Assembly (NCBI GenBank): GCA_029747015.1
Contig: JAKOGI010000025.1
Coordinates: 124,001-188,000, forward strand
DNA length: 64,000 bases
DNA from: Carnegiea gigantea
Lineage: Eukaryota; Streptophyta; Magnoliopsida; Caryophyllales; Cactaceae
Direction of reading: 5' to 3'
Below the pieces are notes generated by a model. That model searched no databases. It saw only the letters and a program-made list of their open reading frames with translations, and was not told where the DNA came from. Of this stretch, positions 31,314-43,382 are shown piece by piece. Within the stretch, counting starts at the first letter, position 1. Each line of letters starts with the position of its first letter. Position numbers and translations under genes: made by a program.

Positions 31314-32955
31314 CTCAGTGTTTAACATAGGTGTTGTGCTGAACTCGACAATTGTTGAGTATCGACATATACTCATGTTTGAGTGTCCAGCGTCCAATAC
31401 GAATATTTGAAACAAAACAACAAACTAAATTGAGATTGTAAGGCAACCAAAAAAACGTAGGTTTAGTTAATTAGTCAAGGTTGGCGCACGCACACGGTTA
31501 TCTATTATTAGTTAATTAAAGAAGAATCTTACCGATATAAAGATTAGTAGACAATAATATACATATATTTTTAACTTCAAATATTAACAACAATTTTAAT
31601 AAAATTTATCAATTAAACCAACAAAGCTGCATACAATTTTATACTTTCTCTTATATATTTCCCTCCTGATTAGCAGACTTAAATTAATATTCAGCAAAAA
31701 ACACAAGTGTATGTCTCAAGACTGGTCAAATAAATCAGGGCAAATACTGAGACAAGAATTAATCAGAATAATGATAAGCATTTAATTAAAAAGTGATTTC
31801 AAATCAATAATATCACTATAAAAATTTTGTAAGTTAAACTGAATAATTGACCTGACTTGCTCAGTCCTTGTCAAGTTCCTACTTAAGCCATGCACAAGTT
31901 TTGTTATCTTGTTATAATTAATATATGAAAGAAAACAAAAGTTGTTGGTATATAGAAAACAGGCACAAATATGAAGAAAGTTCCTGGAATTTGCAATTAG
32001 TCTATGGGGAGGGGACGAATGGTGCTTGTGAAGAAAGGAAGAGTATGGTACCATTGTTCCCATGGGGATGGGGTTGGTGCCGCACGCTTGTATATATGCT
32101 AATTAAGTACTCTCTCCGTTTCACACTAATTGTTAGAAATATCATCAATTATATTTTTATAATAAATTAGGGTTTTTAGAAGGCCGAAAATAGAAGCAAA
32201 AACGGTGAAGAAGGAGGTTAGAATTTTACGTCTAGTAGTTACGTTAATTGGTTAAAATCATCTTAGCAATACTAATATTGTTTGCATTTTAATGACAGTC
32301 CATATTTGTTAAATGTGAAAGGAATTTCTCTATTACAATCTCATGATTTCGTCCTTCTGGTTTTCAATTTCTTTTTTTTTGGGGGGGGGGGAGGACTAGA
32401 GAGTCCTAGTTTTCATCTTGGGCTTGGCCAATAAAGACGCATGAAATGAGCTAATTTTGCTTAAACTCACTTGGTCAGAAACAGATGACCTCCTGGGCCC
32501 AAATTCTCGTTCGAATTGGCTCTTTGGGCTCTATCTACTAAAGACAACACATGGGCCACTCCAACATCGCAAGCCCGTGATAGTTCTAAAACACCTGTTG
32601 TATTGATTCTTCTTTGGTAAAGGTACATTTTCATCAACTAGAGTACACAAACTCGATAAAGGGAAGAGAAGAATAGGAAGTATGATCACATAAAGAAAGT
32701 AAAAAGCTTGACTTGACCATCCAATTAGTTGCCATATTATCTTCACGATAGATGCCATGAACATAAACTTCAGTACCTTGATTAATGAAAGATCAAATGC
32801 CTTGGACAAGGGTGTGAATTAACTAGCCATGGTATTCGTATATATTTCTCCAATTAGTTGGACGAGGTTCTGATTTGAACAAAAAATGAACAGAGTATTT
32901 TTGTTGGGTACGCTTTGGATTAGTTGACTGGTAATCAGATGGAACGTTTGGTCAG
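31314..32955. other. Spacer with a possible Stowaway end, no gene seen
   Basis: TACTCTCTCCGTTTCACACT at about 32108-32127 resembles the conserved end of plant Stowaway MITEs (CTCCCTCCGTCCCA type), but no partner end was found. A T9-G11 tract lies at 32372-32391. Short open frames show no family pattern. Confidence 0.45.
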
Positions 32956-32960
32956 TTAAG

Positions 32961-34259
32961 TGTTGAACGGTAAATTTACCCATTTTACGCGCCTCTTTCT
33001 CCCACTTTTTACTCGTATAATAACTTTATTTTATAGGATTTTACCTTGTTTTATTTATGTTTTGTAGGAAATAACTCCAAACCAAGCAAACGTCACAAAA
33101 AGGGACGAAGACGGGACAACACAGCGAAAATCGGCGAAAACCGGCAAAACCGGACAAAACCGGGGAGGGGCGACACCGCGCCACCAGTTTCGTCGCGACC
33201 TCGGTTTTCTATTTAAGTCGTTCGGGCGTCTGTTTTGGGGGTTCGTTCGGTCGTTCGGGGTTTTTGCTCTGGCGATTTTGTAGGATTAGTTTAGGTTAGA
33301 TTTTAGTTAAGAAGGGAGATTAGTTTAGGATTGAAGATTGTAACATTGGATTCAACCTTTGGATTTCAAGTTCTTCATCAATTCAAGACTAAGTTTCCTT
33401 CTCTTTTATCGCTCTAGTTTTTATGTTCTTGTTAATTATGTTTTGTTGATTTTGATTCTTGTATTGGTTTTGGTTGATTTATGTGTTTAAATTTCATTGT
33501 TAATTTATGTTGTTTAGTTGTTTAGATTTGTTTTATTTCATTCCCGTTTTGTTCTTCAAGTTTATTTCTTGTTGGTTAGTTTAGGTTTTCACGCGTTTTT
33601 CATGATTTGTTGGTAGATTGTGTTGGCTTGAATCGTGATTAGCCTCTTGATGGCTAATTGATCTTGTACTAGGCCTAACCATACCCAATCTATGCCTAGA
33701 ACTTAGAGTTTTTCTTTACGCCCGCCAAGTGTTCGATGAAATGCCTGAGAGGGTTTTCATCCATATTTTTGGGCAATTGACTTATGCTGAGAGGTGAGGT
33801 CAATTTGCTAGTGTGGGAGAGGGAATGGCCGAATTCGGGACACGAAAGTAGTATCCGAATCGAGCTAGGTCCGGGGTTGCTAGTTTTGTGGTCTAATTCG
33901 ACTAACCCCACGAAAGTAGGTGGTTACACGAATTAGACTAGCTCATGACCCTTGAGAGCGGGCTTGGGTGGTCTTTGATGGTGCAACCGACCATCTCTTG
34001 TTCATAGCGTAGTTTGGGTAGGTTAGGACTCGTATTGATTAGTTGGTTCACTAATTGGTAAAATCACAATTCCAAGTCGCTTGTTTCTGTATTTGTAGCA
34101 TAGTTTAGTTCCCCTCCTTCACCGTTGATCACGCCTAGATTGAGACGCTCTAGTAAACTCTGGTAGTTGGAAACACAATTCCCTGCGGACGACACCCCAA
34201 GTACTCAACGATACACCTTGCACTTGGGGTTTATAAATATTAAAACTTTTCATGCAACA
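32961..34259. mobile_element. Solo LTR, 1299 bp
   Basis: The sequence begins TGTTGAACGG and ends CATGCAACA, giving the short inverted repeat TGTTG/CAACA. It is flanked by the direct repeat TTAAG at 32956-32960 and 34260-34264, a 5-bp target duplication. Neither a primer-binding site nor coding sequence is inside. The 3' part contains GGAAACACAATTCCCTGCGG, a style seen in LTRs of long gypsy (Tat/Athila-like) elements. It most likely arose by LTR-LTR recombination. A TATA-like TATTTAAG lies at 33210. Confidence 0.8.
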
Positions 34260-34761
34260 TTAAGTAGAGTGTAAGAACTATGGAGCAAATTGGACGAAGC
34301 AAACTAAAACCACTTCAATTTTTGGCCATACATGCTGATGATGTATGTTATTCTACGGTTCTTTTTTTTACTATCAATTAAATCTAAATCACAAATTAAA
34401 CATGATGCATTAATTAGAGATCTTTATTTGATATGATTATTGATTAATTATAATATACTTAGCGGCTAATAATTCATCTTTCATTTATTAGCACCATGTA
34501 AGTCCATAATTCCATGTGTGAAGATAATTGGGAGACTATGTACACTATTATCATGAGCTCAGCCATCCCTTGTACTATGGTTTGGGTTTTTTCTTGGGGG
34601 GGGAATTCTTGTTTTACTTTGCTACCATGAATCCCCCTCCCCCAATTTAGTCTTAGCAACTGCTTAATAACAATATATATAATGTGAAAATACTTGTTTG
34701 AAAAGTTAAGCAATCGTTCTCACCTTCAAATATAAAAGCATTTATTTTAAGTAAAACAATT

Positions 34762-34764
<3 letters not shown>

Positions 34765-34829
<65 letters not shown>
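34765..34829. repeat. (TA)n microsatellite, about 32 units
   Basis: Uninterrupted alternating TA. Confidence 0.97.
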
Positions 34830-34831
<2 letters not shown>

Positions 34832-35129
34832 CAATTAAATCACATAAACATTCTTTACAGAAATTACGAAAAGCTTATTTTTACATGACAGTGTGTCATA
34901 TTTCACCAAATAATTTTAAAAGTATAAAGGTAAACAAATATCACTTTACCCCGTTAATAATTATATAATAGCTAATTAATCATCAACAACCAAATATCAC
35001 ATTACATAACATCCAAATGGGTCCCTTATGCTCTGTTCTTACTGTTTGGGTACTCCCAAAAGTTCCACAACCCTTCTATAAATTCTCTCCATTCAACTTC
35101 CTACACCATACTACCATCTTAAAGCCCCT

Positions 35130-35149
35130 CCCCCCCCCCCCCAAAAAAA
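35130..35149. repeat. C13-A7 homopolymer junction
   Basis: Reverse complement of the T-G tracts at 27030, 32372 and 54491. Confidence 0.9.
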
Positions 35150-35633
35150 GAAAGAAAATTGCTCCTCTATAAACTCTTCTTAATTACTTAAATCCCACAT
35201 TAATTATTTGCATTATTATTTGATCCTTAATTGTAATTAGTTTTCCCTACCTATCAACCCACCTAGTAACAATTAATACATAGCATACTACAAGCCTACA
35301 AATCAAAATCATACTAGGGCAGTTTATATTATAACCTCACCAATTAAAATAAAACGCTCCTTTGAAAAAAAGGATCCTGATCAACACAGAGCATGAAGCA
35401 GGGCAAGAAGACCCGAGTGGCAGCGCCGCCACCTCAGCCATTCTTCAAGTCTCTGAAGGGATACTTAAAGGAGATACCATATTCCAGACGACCCGTTTAG
35501 GCAGTTGAAGAACCAATCCGGATCCTGCAGGAAGTTTCTACTTGGGTTGTAGTACTTCTTTCCCATCCTCGAATGGGCGCTCTGTTATAGTTTTGGGTTC
35601 TTCAAGTCAGATCTCATTTTGGGTATCACCATT

Positions 35634-36649
35634 TGTTGACTCCCGTAGTAACCAAGGAAGTTTTGATGAAACGCAAAATTAATTAACAATTAGCAAGAGA
35701 TTAGTACACAAACAAAAGATATGCGTGGACTTGGTTGATTCAATTGAAAGACAAACTGAATATTAAAATACAAGCCGGCATCCATGAAAAACGTGGACAA
35801 TATGTACATAGAAGATATGTGTATGAGATCTTATTTGATTAAACTTGATTGCTAGAATAAAAACAATTAAGGAATTCACTTGGCTGCATTAAGAAGTCTT
35901 GGAAATTATATTTTATACTCCTTGATATCCTCCAGCAATGAAATGAAAAATAAAGCAAATTAGGCAAGCATCTTATCTTGATTAAAGGACACTCTGAGAT
36001 TACTTGCTGCAGAGAAAGAATTACAGTGAATAAATTTTTAAGGCAAGGAGCTAAATCATATCAATCAAGACCGTGAAAGGAGGCAAGAAAATAAAGTCAA
36101 ATGCTGTCAACAAGAAAACAGGATCCTGAAAATCAGCATCAGATTGGTTTGATCAGAATTGCCTTCTTGGCTCTCCTCCAGAATTGAGTCTAAATAGAGG
36201 ACAAATGGACGTGCTGCAACATGGTGAAAAAGAAGCAAGTGTGCGACAGCATTGAGAACCTTCATTTAAACTGTTGAGTATTATTTTGTGACAAAGAGCT
36301 GTTGAGTGACTTCGAGGAAATCATTGTTAAGGAGTGAACTTGAGAGTTGGTGTGAGGTCACTACTCTTCCCGTACTTTAATCAAGGGCTTGATTTAAAGT
36401 ATTTGGGATCTCTAGATTGAAGTAACTCTGAGAGATTGAGAGTTCATCTTAATACGAATTTTGAGAGTTGAATCCTAGAATTGGATAATTCTAGGCGGGG
36501 ACCTAAGCCTGTTGGAGGCCCAACCTCATTAAAACATCGTTATGTCTCTTGTCTATTTTATTTCTGCATTTAATTTCTGTCTTCAAAATTTGTTTTTAAA
36601 TTTTGTACAATCTCCCTATTCACCCCCTCTAGGGCGATTTGACTCTTCA
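35634..36649 (+). repeat. 5' LTR of the SIRE-like element
   Basis: Starts TG, ends CA, paired with 46876-47877 with scattered substitutions and one gap. The TATA element of the 3' copy (TATAAATA) is changed here to CTAAATA at 36190-36196, so this LTR may have lost promoter strength. Confidence 0.92.
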
Positions 36650-36650
36650 A

Positions 36651-36663
36651 TTGGTATGAGAGT
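36651..36663 (+). promoter_or_regulatory. Primer-binding site, SIRE-like element
   Basis: TTGGTATGAGAG directly after the 5' LTR resembles TGGTATCAGAGC, the complement of initiator tRNA-Met, with a C to G change. Confidence 0.7.
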
Positions 36664-36706
36664 TAGTCCAACACTCATTGACTTAACAGTCGAGTGGGTG
36701 ACAATC

Positions 36707-37732
36707 ATGGCCTTTTTTGGAGATGTCAATATTGAAGGACGCTCTACTGTTATACCCCCTTTATTTAAAGGAACAAATTTTGCTTATTGGAAAAGTGCTA
36801 TGCAGATTTTTATTGAATCTACTGACATGAAATTGTGGAAAATTGTGAACAATGGTCCATATACTATGCCTAAGATCAAAAATGATAAGGGGGAAGATAT
36901 AGATAAACCAAACGATCAGTATGCTAGTACTGATTGGGAAAGACTCACTAGAAACTCTAGAGCTAAACATATTCTGTATTGCAGTTTAGATGCTATCGAG
37001 TATAACAGAATCTCTACCTTTGATACTGTCAAACAAATCTGGAATAAGCTAATTGTTACATATGAAGCAACAAGTCAAGTTCGCGAGACTAAAATGAATA
37101 TGTTTGTTCATCAATATGAATTGTTTAAAATGAAGGATGATGAATCTATAAAGGACATGCTCACTCAGTTTATTGATATTACCAATAATCTAAAATCATT
37201 TGGGAAGAGCTACTCAAATGAAGAAATGATAAGAAAGATACTTCGGTGTCTTCCAAAGCATAAGTGGGGACCCAAGGTCACTGCTATTGAGGAAGCTCAA
37301 AGTCTCAAAAAACTTGAACTTGATGACCTCCTTGGAAAACTCCTGACCCATGAGATACATCTCAAAGAGGAAGATGGAGAAAGTCCCAAGAAAGGAGTTG
37401 CCCTCAAGGCCACAAAAGAAGAATGTCCATCAAAAGATGAAGATCCAGATAGCGACGATAATGAAGCCTTCTCTCTCATTGTGCGAGGCCTTAATAAAAT
37501 GGGAATGAAGAAAAGATTCAATCAACGAGGGTTCAACACCAAAGGGTCTACGTCGAAAAGAAATGAAAAGTTCACCAAAGGTAAATTCTTAAATAAAGAT
37601 AATGCTAACACTAGCTCTTGCTATGGTTGTGGCATGCCAGGTCACTTGTTGAAAGACTGCCCGTTAATTCAAAAAATGGGAGAAAAAAGGAGATTCAAGA
37701 AAAAAGAAAAGAGAGCTATGATTGCCACCTAG
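36707..37732 (+). CDS. gag: SIRE-like gag (nucleocapsid-containing), ends at a premature TAG
   Basis: The ATG at 36707 (MAFFGDVNIEGRSTVIPPLF) is the likely gag start; the longer frame above it lies in LTR sequence. The UBN2-type capsid domain shows FKGTNFAYWKSAMQIFIEST, then KQIWNKLIVTYEATSQVRET and MKDDESIKDMLTQFIDITNN. The zinc knuckle CYGCGMPGHLLKDCP (CX2CX4HX4C) is near residues 305-319. A TAG at 37730, where a Trp is expected, ends the frame; the same frame then continues for about 85 codons of acidic, coiled-coil-like sequence (37787-37996). Gag builds the virus-like particle and packages element RNA. This part is the best preserved in the element. Confidence 0.85.
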   Translation: MAFFGDVNIEGRSTVIPPLFKGTNFAYWKSAMQIFIESTDMKLWKIVNNGPYTMPKIKNDKGEDIDKPNDQYASTDWERLTRNSRAKHILYCSLDAIEYNRISTFDTVKQIWNKLIVTYEATSQVRETKMNMFVHQYELFKMKDDESIKDMLTQFIDITNNLKSFGKSYSNEEMIRKILRCLPKHKWGPKVTAIEEAQSLKKLELDDLLGKLLTHEIHLKEEDGESPKKGVALKATKEECPSKDEDPDSDDNEAFSLIVRGLNKMGMKKRFNQRGFNTKGSTSKRNEKFTKGKFLNKDNANTSSCYGCGMPGHLLKDCPLIQKMGEKRRFKKKEKRAMIAT

Positions 37733-40700
37733 AGTGATAGCGAGACAAGCGATAGCAAAAGCGACGAAGAATGTACCACCTGTCTGATGGCCAAAGATGC
37801 ACAAGAAGGTGAACAATCTGAATATGATAGCACTAACGAGGTAGATATATCAGCACTATATGAATACTCTAAAGATGAAGTAATTGATGCCTTAATTAAC
37901 CTTGCGAACCTAGAACAAAAGTATATGTCTAAATATAAGGACCTCAAGAAAAAGGTACGAGAACTAAGCCAAAAAATACAGATCTTGAAAAGCTGAGTAA
38001 AGAACTTCATAACAAATTAAAGACTTAGAAACAGAAAATGCTGAATTATTAACCAAGTGTGATGCTAAACACAAAATAATTCTTAAATTCACTCAAGAAC
38101 AAGAAAATTTGGACAGACTTATTAGCACACAAAGGGCATCTGTTAATGAAGAAGGAATTGGATATGCTCACTTCAACAGGAAGAAAAATTACAAGAACTT
38201 CTTTGTAAAGCCCACAGGAAATAAGATGAATGTCAAGACATGAAATTATTGTTCAAATAATGATCATACAGCTCTCTCATGCCCACTTAGAAAACCATTC
38301 TCAAAGATTGTTCAAATATGCGTTCCTAAAGGAACAAGACCTCTTAATGTAGTAGCTTACAATTTCGAATCTAGATTTAACGCCAAAAGCAGAAGGAAGG
38401 GTTGATTTTTTGTTTTGCAGGTGTGCTTGAAATCTGGACAAGACCTGTGGTATCTCGATAGTGGATGTTTAAGGTACATGAGCGGTAATGCTTCCTTATT
38501 CATTGAGATTAAAAAGAAAAAACATGGAAGTGTCACCTTTGGTGACAAAAGCATAGGTAAAATTATTGAGGGTGGAAAAATAGGTAAAGATTCCTCTAAT
38601 TCCATTGACAATTATTGGGGTTGGACAAATAGGTAAAATTATTGGGGTTGACGGACTAAAATTTAATTTATTAAGCATATCTCAATTGTGTGATAAAGGA
38701 AACCTAGCTAGTCACCTTTGATTCAACTCACTGCATCGTTAAAAACAAAAATTCTGAGAAAACATCCCTTTATGGACCTAGAATAGATAAGGTCTATGCT
38801 ATAGATATTAATAATGTTCCTGCTCAAAATTTGTCATGTTTTAAAGCGTCACATAATGAAGAAAAATGGCTATGGCCTCGAAGACTAGGTCGCGTCAGCA
38901 TGCACACTATTAATAAATTAGGAAAAAGGGACTTAGTACAAGGACTGCCCTCATGCAATTTTGAATATGATCACATATGCGATGCATGTGCTAAAGGCAA
39001 ACGAATTCGTAGTTCTTTCAAATCAAAAAATGATATTAGTACATCTAGACCTTTAGAACTACTTCATATGGACTTATGTGGACCAATACCTGTACAGAGC
39101 CTAGGGCATAGCAAGTACATTCTCGTGATTGTTGATGATTATTCCCGCTTTACTTGGGTATCCTTCTTAAAAGAAAAGAATGAAGCTTTTAAAAAATTTT
39201 CTAAACTCTGTGAACAATTGCAAGTGTACAAAAACTCTCTAATCATCTCCATCAGAAGTGATCATGATAGAGAATTTGATCAAAAGGAGTTTAATGAATT
39301 TTGTAACAATCATGGAATTGTGCACAACTTTTCAGCATCAAGAACACCCCAACAAAATGGGGTAGTGGAAAGAAAAAATCACACTTTAGAGGACATGGCA
39401 CGCACTATGATATGCGAAAGCAATGTTCCTCAAAGTTTTGGGCCGAAGCAGTGAATACTGCAAATTATATTCTAAATCGGTGTTTAATTCGACCAATCCT
39501 AAAAAGAATACCTTATGAACTGTTTAAAGGCAATCTCCCCAACATTTCATATTTTAAACCTTTTGGATGCAAATGCTTGGTTCATAACAATGGAAAAAAT
39601 AACCTAGGAAAATTTGATTCTATAAGTGATGAAGGAATATTTGTGGGATACTCCTTGCATTGCGAAGCACATAGAATTTACAATAAATGCACCAAAACCA
39701 TCGAGGAAAGTATTCATGTAATTTTTGATGAATCTGATGATGGTGTGTTAAGTGGATCTGTAGTCCAAGATCTGCATTTAAATAGGCATGGTGACGATGA
39801 AGAAGAAGCAAAAGAAAGAATAAATTCTGCTCATCAGCAGCCACAAAACCTACGAGAGGACTCTTCACCCCAGGAAGAAGAAGAGCCCCCAAATGCAGAC
39901 AATTCCCCTTCTAATAAGTCACAACAAGAGGCAACCCAGAAACACTTCAAGTATAAAACATCTCACCCCATGGACAATCTCCTAACCAATATATCCACAG
40001 GTATAAGAACTCCCTCATCTCTATGTAATTTTTGGGCATTCGCTGCTTTTGTATCCCATATAGAACCAAGAAACCACCCAAAAGCTCTTAACAATTCAAA
40101 CTGGATAAAAGCTATGCAAGAAGAATCAGATTAGTTTGAATGAAATCAAGTCTGGACACTCACAACTCCACCAAAAAATCACCCTGTAATTGGCACAAAA
40201 TGGGTCTTTAGAAACAAATTGGATGAAACCAGAACGGTCATAAGAAATAAAGTTTGATTAGTGGCTAAAGGCTATAATCAAGAAGACGGCATCGACTTTG
40301 ATGAAACATTTACCCCGGTTGCTAGATTAGATGCTATTCGCATGCTACTAGCATTTGCATCCCATATGAATATCAAACTTTATCAAATGGATGTAAAATG
40401 TGCTTTTCTCAATGGATATCTACAAGAAAAAGGTCTATGTAGAACAACCTCCTGGATTTGAAGATCCTAATTTTCCTGCTCATGTTTATAAACTTCGAAA
40501 GGCACTCTATGGTCTAAAGCAAGCCCTAGAGCTTGGTATGAACGCCTAAGCAAATTCTTTCTGGATCCTAATTTTAAAGGAAGACACATTGATAAAACCT
40601 TATTCACCAAAACAAAAGCAATTGATTTCTTAATAATTCAAATTTATGTTGATGATAAAAATTCTCTGATCTCATGAGCAAAGAGTTTGAAATGAGTATG

Positions 40701-41532
40701 ATGGGAGAACTCACATTCTTCTTAGGACTTCAGATTAAACAAGGCAAAGATGGTATTTTTATTAATCAAGGCAAATATGTGAACAAACTCTTAAAAAAAT
40801 ACAAAATGGACTAAGCTAAACATGCCAAGACACCAATGGCGTCTAATGAAAAATTAGATCTCGACAAAGACGGTAAACCTGTCAGTGAGAAGATCTATCG
40901 AGACATGATTGGGTCATTACTCTATCTTACTGCTAGTCGCCCCAACATTAGGTTCAATGTGTGTCTGTGCGCTAGGTTCCAAGCCTCTCCTAAAGAATCT
41001 CATTTAAGATGTGTCAAACGAATTTTTAGATACCTAGTTGGGACAAAAAAATTGGGACTATGGTATCCTCGAGGGGGAAATTTTTCTTTAGTTGGAACTG
41101 ATGCAGATTATGTATACCTCGGGCACATGCCAGTTTCTTGGCCCAAGCTTAGTCTCTTGGCACTCCAAGAAGCAGAATTTCGTTGCTCTTTCAACCGCAG
41201 AAGCAGAATACATCGCTGCTGGTGTCTACTGTGCCCAGCTACTCTGGATTAAACAGCAGTTATAGGATCTAGGAATTAATCTCAAAGAGGTCCCTATAAA
41301 ATGTGATAATCAAAGTGCTATCAATATTACTAAAAACCCTGTACAACATTCATGCACTAAACACATCGAGGTACGACATCATTTTATTCACGATCATGTT
41401 GAAAAAGGTGATGTTACTCTAGAATTTGTACCCACTGACTTTCAACTAGTTGATATCTTTACCAAATCTCCCATTGAGGATAGATTTAACTTTATTTGTC
41501 ATGAACTTGGAGTGATCAATATAAATGCATGA
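37733..41532 (+). pseudogene. pol: SIRE-like pol (protease, integrase, RT, RNase H), broken
   Basis: Protease remnant LWYLDSGCLRYMSG lies at about 38445-38487. Integrase: the zinc region reads WPRRLGRVSM with both His positions changed, then CDACAKGKRIRS. The core has LLHMDLCGPIPVQSLGHSKY, SIRSDHDREFD and TPQQNGVVERKN (38831-39454). A frame change near 39420 leads to FWAEAVNTANYILNRC. RT: GTKWVFRNKL near 40195, [20 protein letters not shown] (40261-40330), [14 protein letters not shown], then a break; the YVDD box at about 40650 is followed by a deletion. RNase H: EAEYIAAGVYCAQLLWIKQQ, KCDNQSAINI and TKHIEVRHHFI near 41190-41400. The end is FICHELGVINI at about 41493-41525. At least six frame changes and several stops are seen. 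Confidence 0.85.
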
Positions 41533-42049
41533 ATTAAGGGGGAGCCCTCTCTTATAACTAACAAAGTTTGTGAAGGTTGTTGCAGACACATGAGATTTGA
41601 CCATTCCTGGTTATCACAAGATGACATACATATAAATCAGGTATGCATCTCAATACAATTAGATTCGATTCTTGTGGCTCAAAAATCCATTTTGATGGCC
41701 TAATACAAATCTCGCACAAATTAAATTGGGCAAGTTCAACTGGAGAAAATTAATTAATAATTTTTCTCTTGTTGAACCACCATCAAGATTCACTCTACCT
41801 GCCATCTACTAATTTTTCTCTTGAGAAAATTAAATTGCTACTGGCCATCTACTAATTGCAGACCCCCTTCTCTCTTATACTTTCCTAAGTTCACTCACTA
41901 CTCTCTGTTCTCCCTTCGACTCTCTCACCCGAACAACCCCCCCGTGGTCTTCCAATTTTAACACCCCCAATCTCCACCAAAATCCTTCAAATTCACCACA
42001 TTTAACCCCCATAATCTTTCCACAATCCCCTCTATCTCTGGTCTTCACC
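41533..42049 (+). other. Spacer between pol and the extra coding region of the SIRE-like element
   Basis: No clear coding sequence. TTAAGGGGGAG near 41535 follows the pol stop, and C-rich sequence begins near 41860. Confidence 0.4.
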
Positions 42050-42756
42050 TTGAAATTCAGCTCCAAGGGTCGCATTGCACCTATAAAGACCCCTCAATCT
42101 TCCATCTCCATTGTTATCTCTGCCCCAATGCTCCACCATGGCCCCAAAAACCAAAGGTCTCAAATCCTCCTCCACTCTCGCAAATCGGCGACCTCCACTG
42201 CCATCATTCGCAAACCCGCCCACTGTTCCGCCCCTCTTCGCCGTAGCGCCCGAATTTCGGTGAAACCGGTTCACCAGGCCACGCCTTTGCTGCTCGCCGG
42301 TGAGCCCGTCACCATCTCTGACACCATCTCCAACGTAGCTCAACCGCCCATCGTCTCCGCCGGTCTCACCACTCACGTCCAGCATCCGTCGGGCCGCCGA
42401 CGAGTTCTCCCTCTCCATGGCCGACAACCCCGCCTCTGTAGCTTACTAGACACCAACAGCCACTCCGTCGCACGCCCTCCTCCACTCCCTCACCTCGCTC
42501 TATCCTGGAAAACACTGAGGTAATTGCACTTGCATGGTTCCATTCTTCCCTTGCTCGCGAGAAATTCATGACTCAACTTGTTAATCGGCCTCTCTATGCT
42601 TGTGAACGAGTGAATGTTGAATCCTTTCTCGCTGAAAACTTGAACTTTATTGAGTATCTATTGAAAAGTCACTGTGGAAAGCTGCTAGATTTAGGAACTG
42701 TATCCTACCCCAATTGGTTCAAATGTTTTATGCTAACCTTCGCACAGTCAAGTCTG

Positions 42757-43356
42757 TGTTAGGTTTTATGGCCCAAAATTTGAATACCGGCACGGTGGGA
42801 CGACGCTGCACGAGCACAGGCGTGCCACGACGAAGGAGCACCAAGCCGAGAGGGGCAGAAAATTGGCACGGGGGTGCCGTGCCACGTGGTGGCACAGGGT
42901 GATCGTGCCACGTGTCTTTTTGCCGCCTCTTTCGGATGGCGGATAGGGTTTCTGTCTCCGAGGAGGATTCCTCCTGGCGGCTAGGGTTCTACTTTAAAAG
43001 GAAAACCCCTGCTGTTTAGACCCTATATAAAGCGGGTCAAGCCTAGGTTCTAGATCACTCCAGTACTCATAAACACATTGAGAGGTAAAAGTAGTTTGCG
43101 AGAGATTACAATAGAAAAAGATTGTAAGTCTGCTCTTAGATCGAATCACTGAGGTGATTGTGATCGTGGTGTACTTTCCTGCTCATAGTGGATTGTTTTG
43201 GTGCTGTCGCCGTCCGTGATTTTTTCCACATTGGGTTTTCCACGTTAAATCTCTTGTCTTCTTATTTCTATTTTTCTGTTATTCTACTTGAATTCTGAAT
43301 CTCTAACTCATCCTATCGCTTTCGCTATTATTGTTGCTCTAATATTTTTCCTAACA
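42757..43356 (+). repeat. 5' LTR of the nested element
   Basis: TG...CA termini; a TATA box TATATAA at 43024-43030 sits in context CCCTATATAAAGC. Unusually rich in CGTGCCACG-type palindromic motifs near 42790-42915. Confidence 0.92.
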
Positions 43357-43358
43357 AG

Positions 43359-43370
43359 TGGTATCAGAGC
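43359..43370 (+). promoter_or_regulatory. Primer-binding site of the nested element
   Basis: TGGTATCAGAGC, perfect complement style for initiator tRNA-Met, two bases after the 5' LTR. Confidence 0.9.
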
Positions 43371-43382
43371 TTTGGTTATAGG

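Larger units (their letters stand above)
34265..35277. other. Spacer before SULTR copy 2, no gene seen
   Basis: AT-rich sequence holding a (TA)n microsatellite and a C-A homopolymer junction. No coding similarity on either strand. Confidence 0.5.

Noticed and set aside
36542..36706. Open frame extending the SIRE gag upstream into the LTR
   Set aside because: It crosses the LTR end and primer-binding site; the ATG at 36707 gives the normal gag start.
42050..42523. Long overlapping frames on both strands suggesting a host gene
   Set aside because: The region lies within the SIRE-like element; dual open frames follow from higher G+C content. Only the frame starting at 42138 fits the element.
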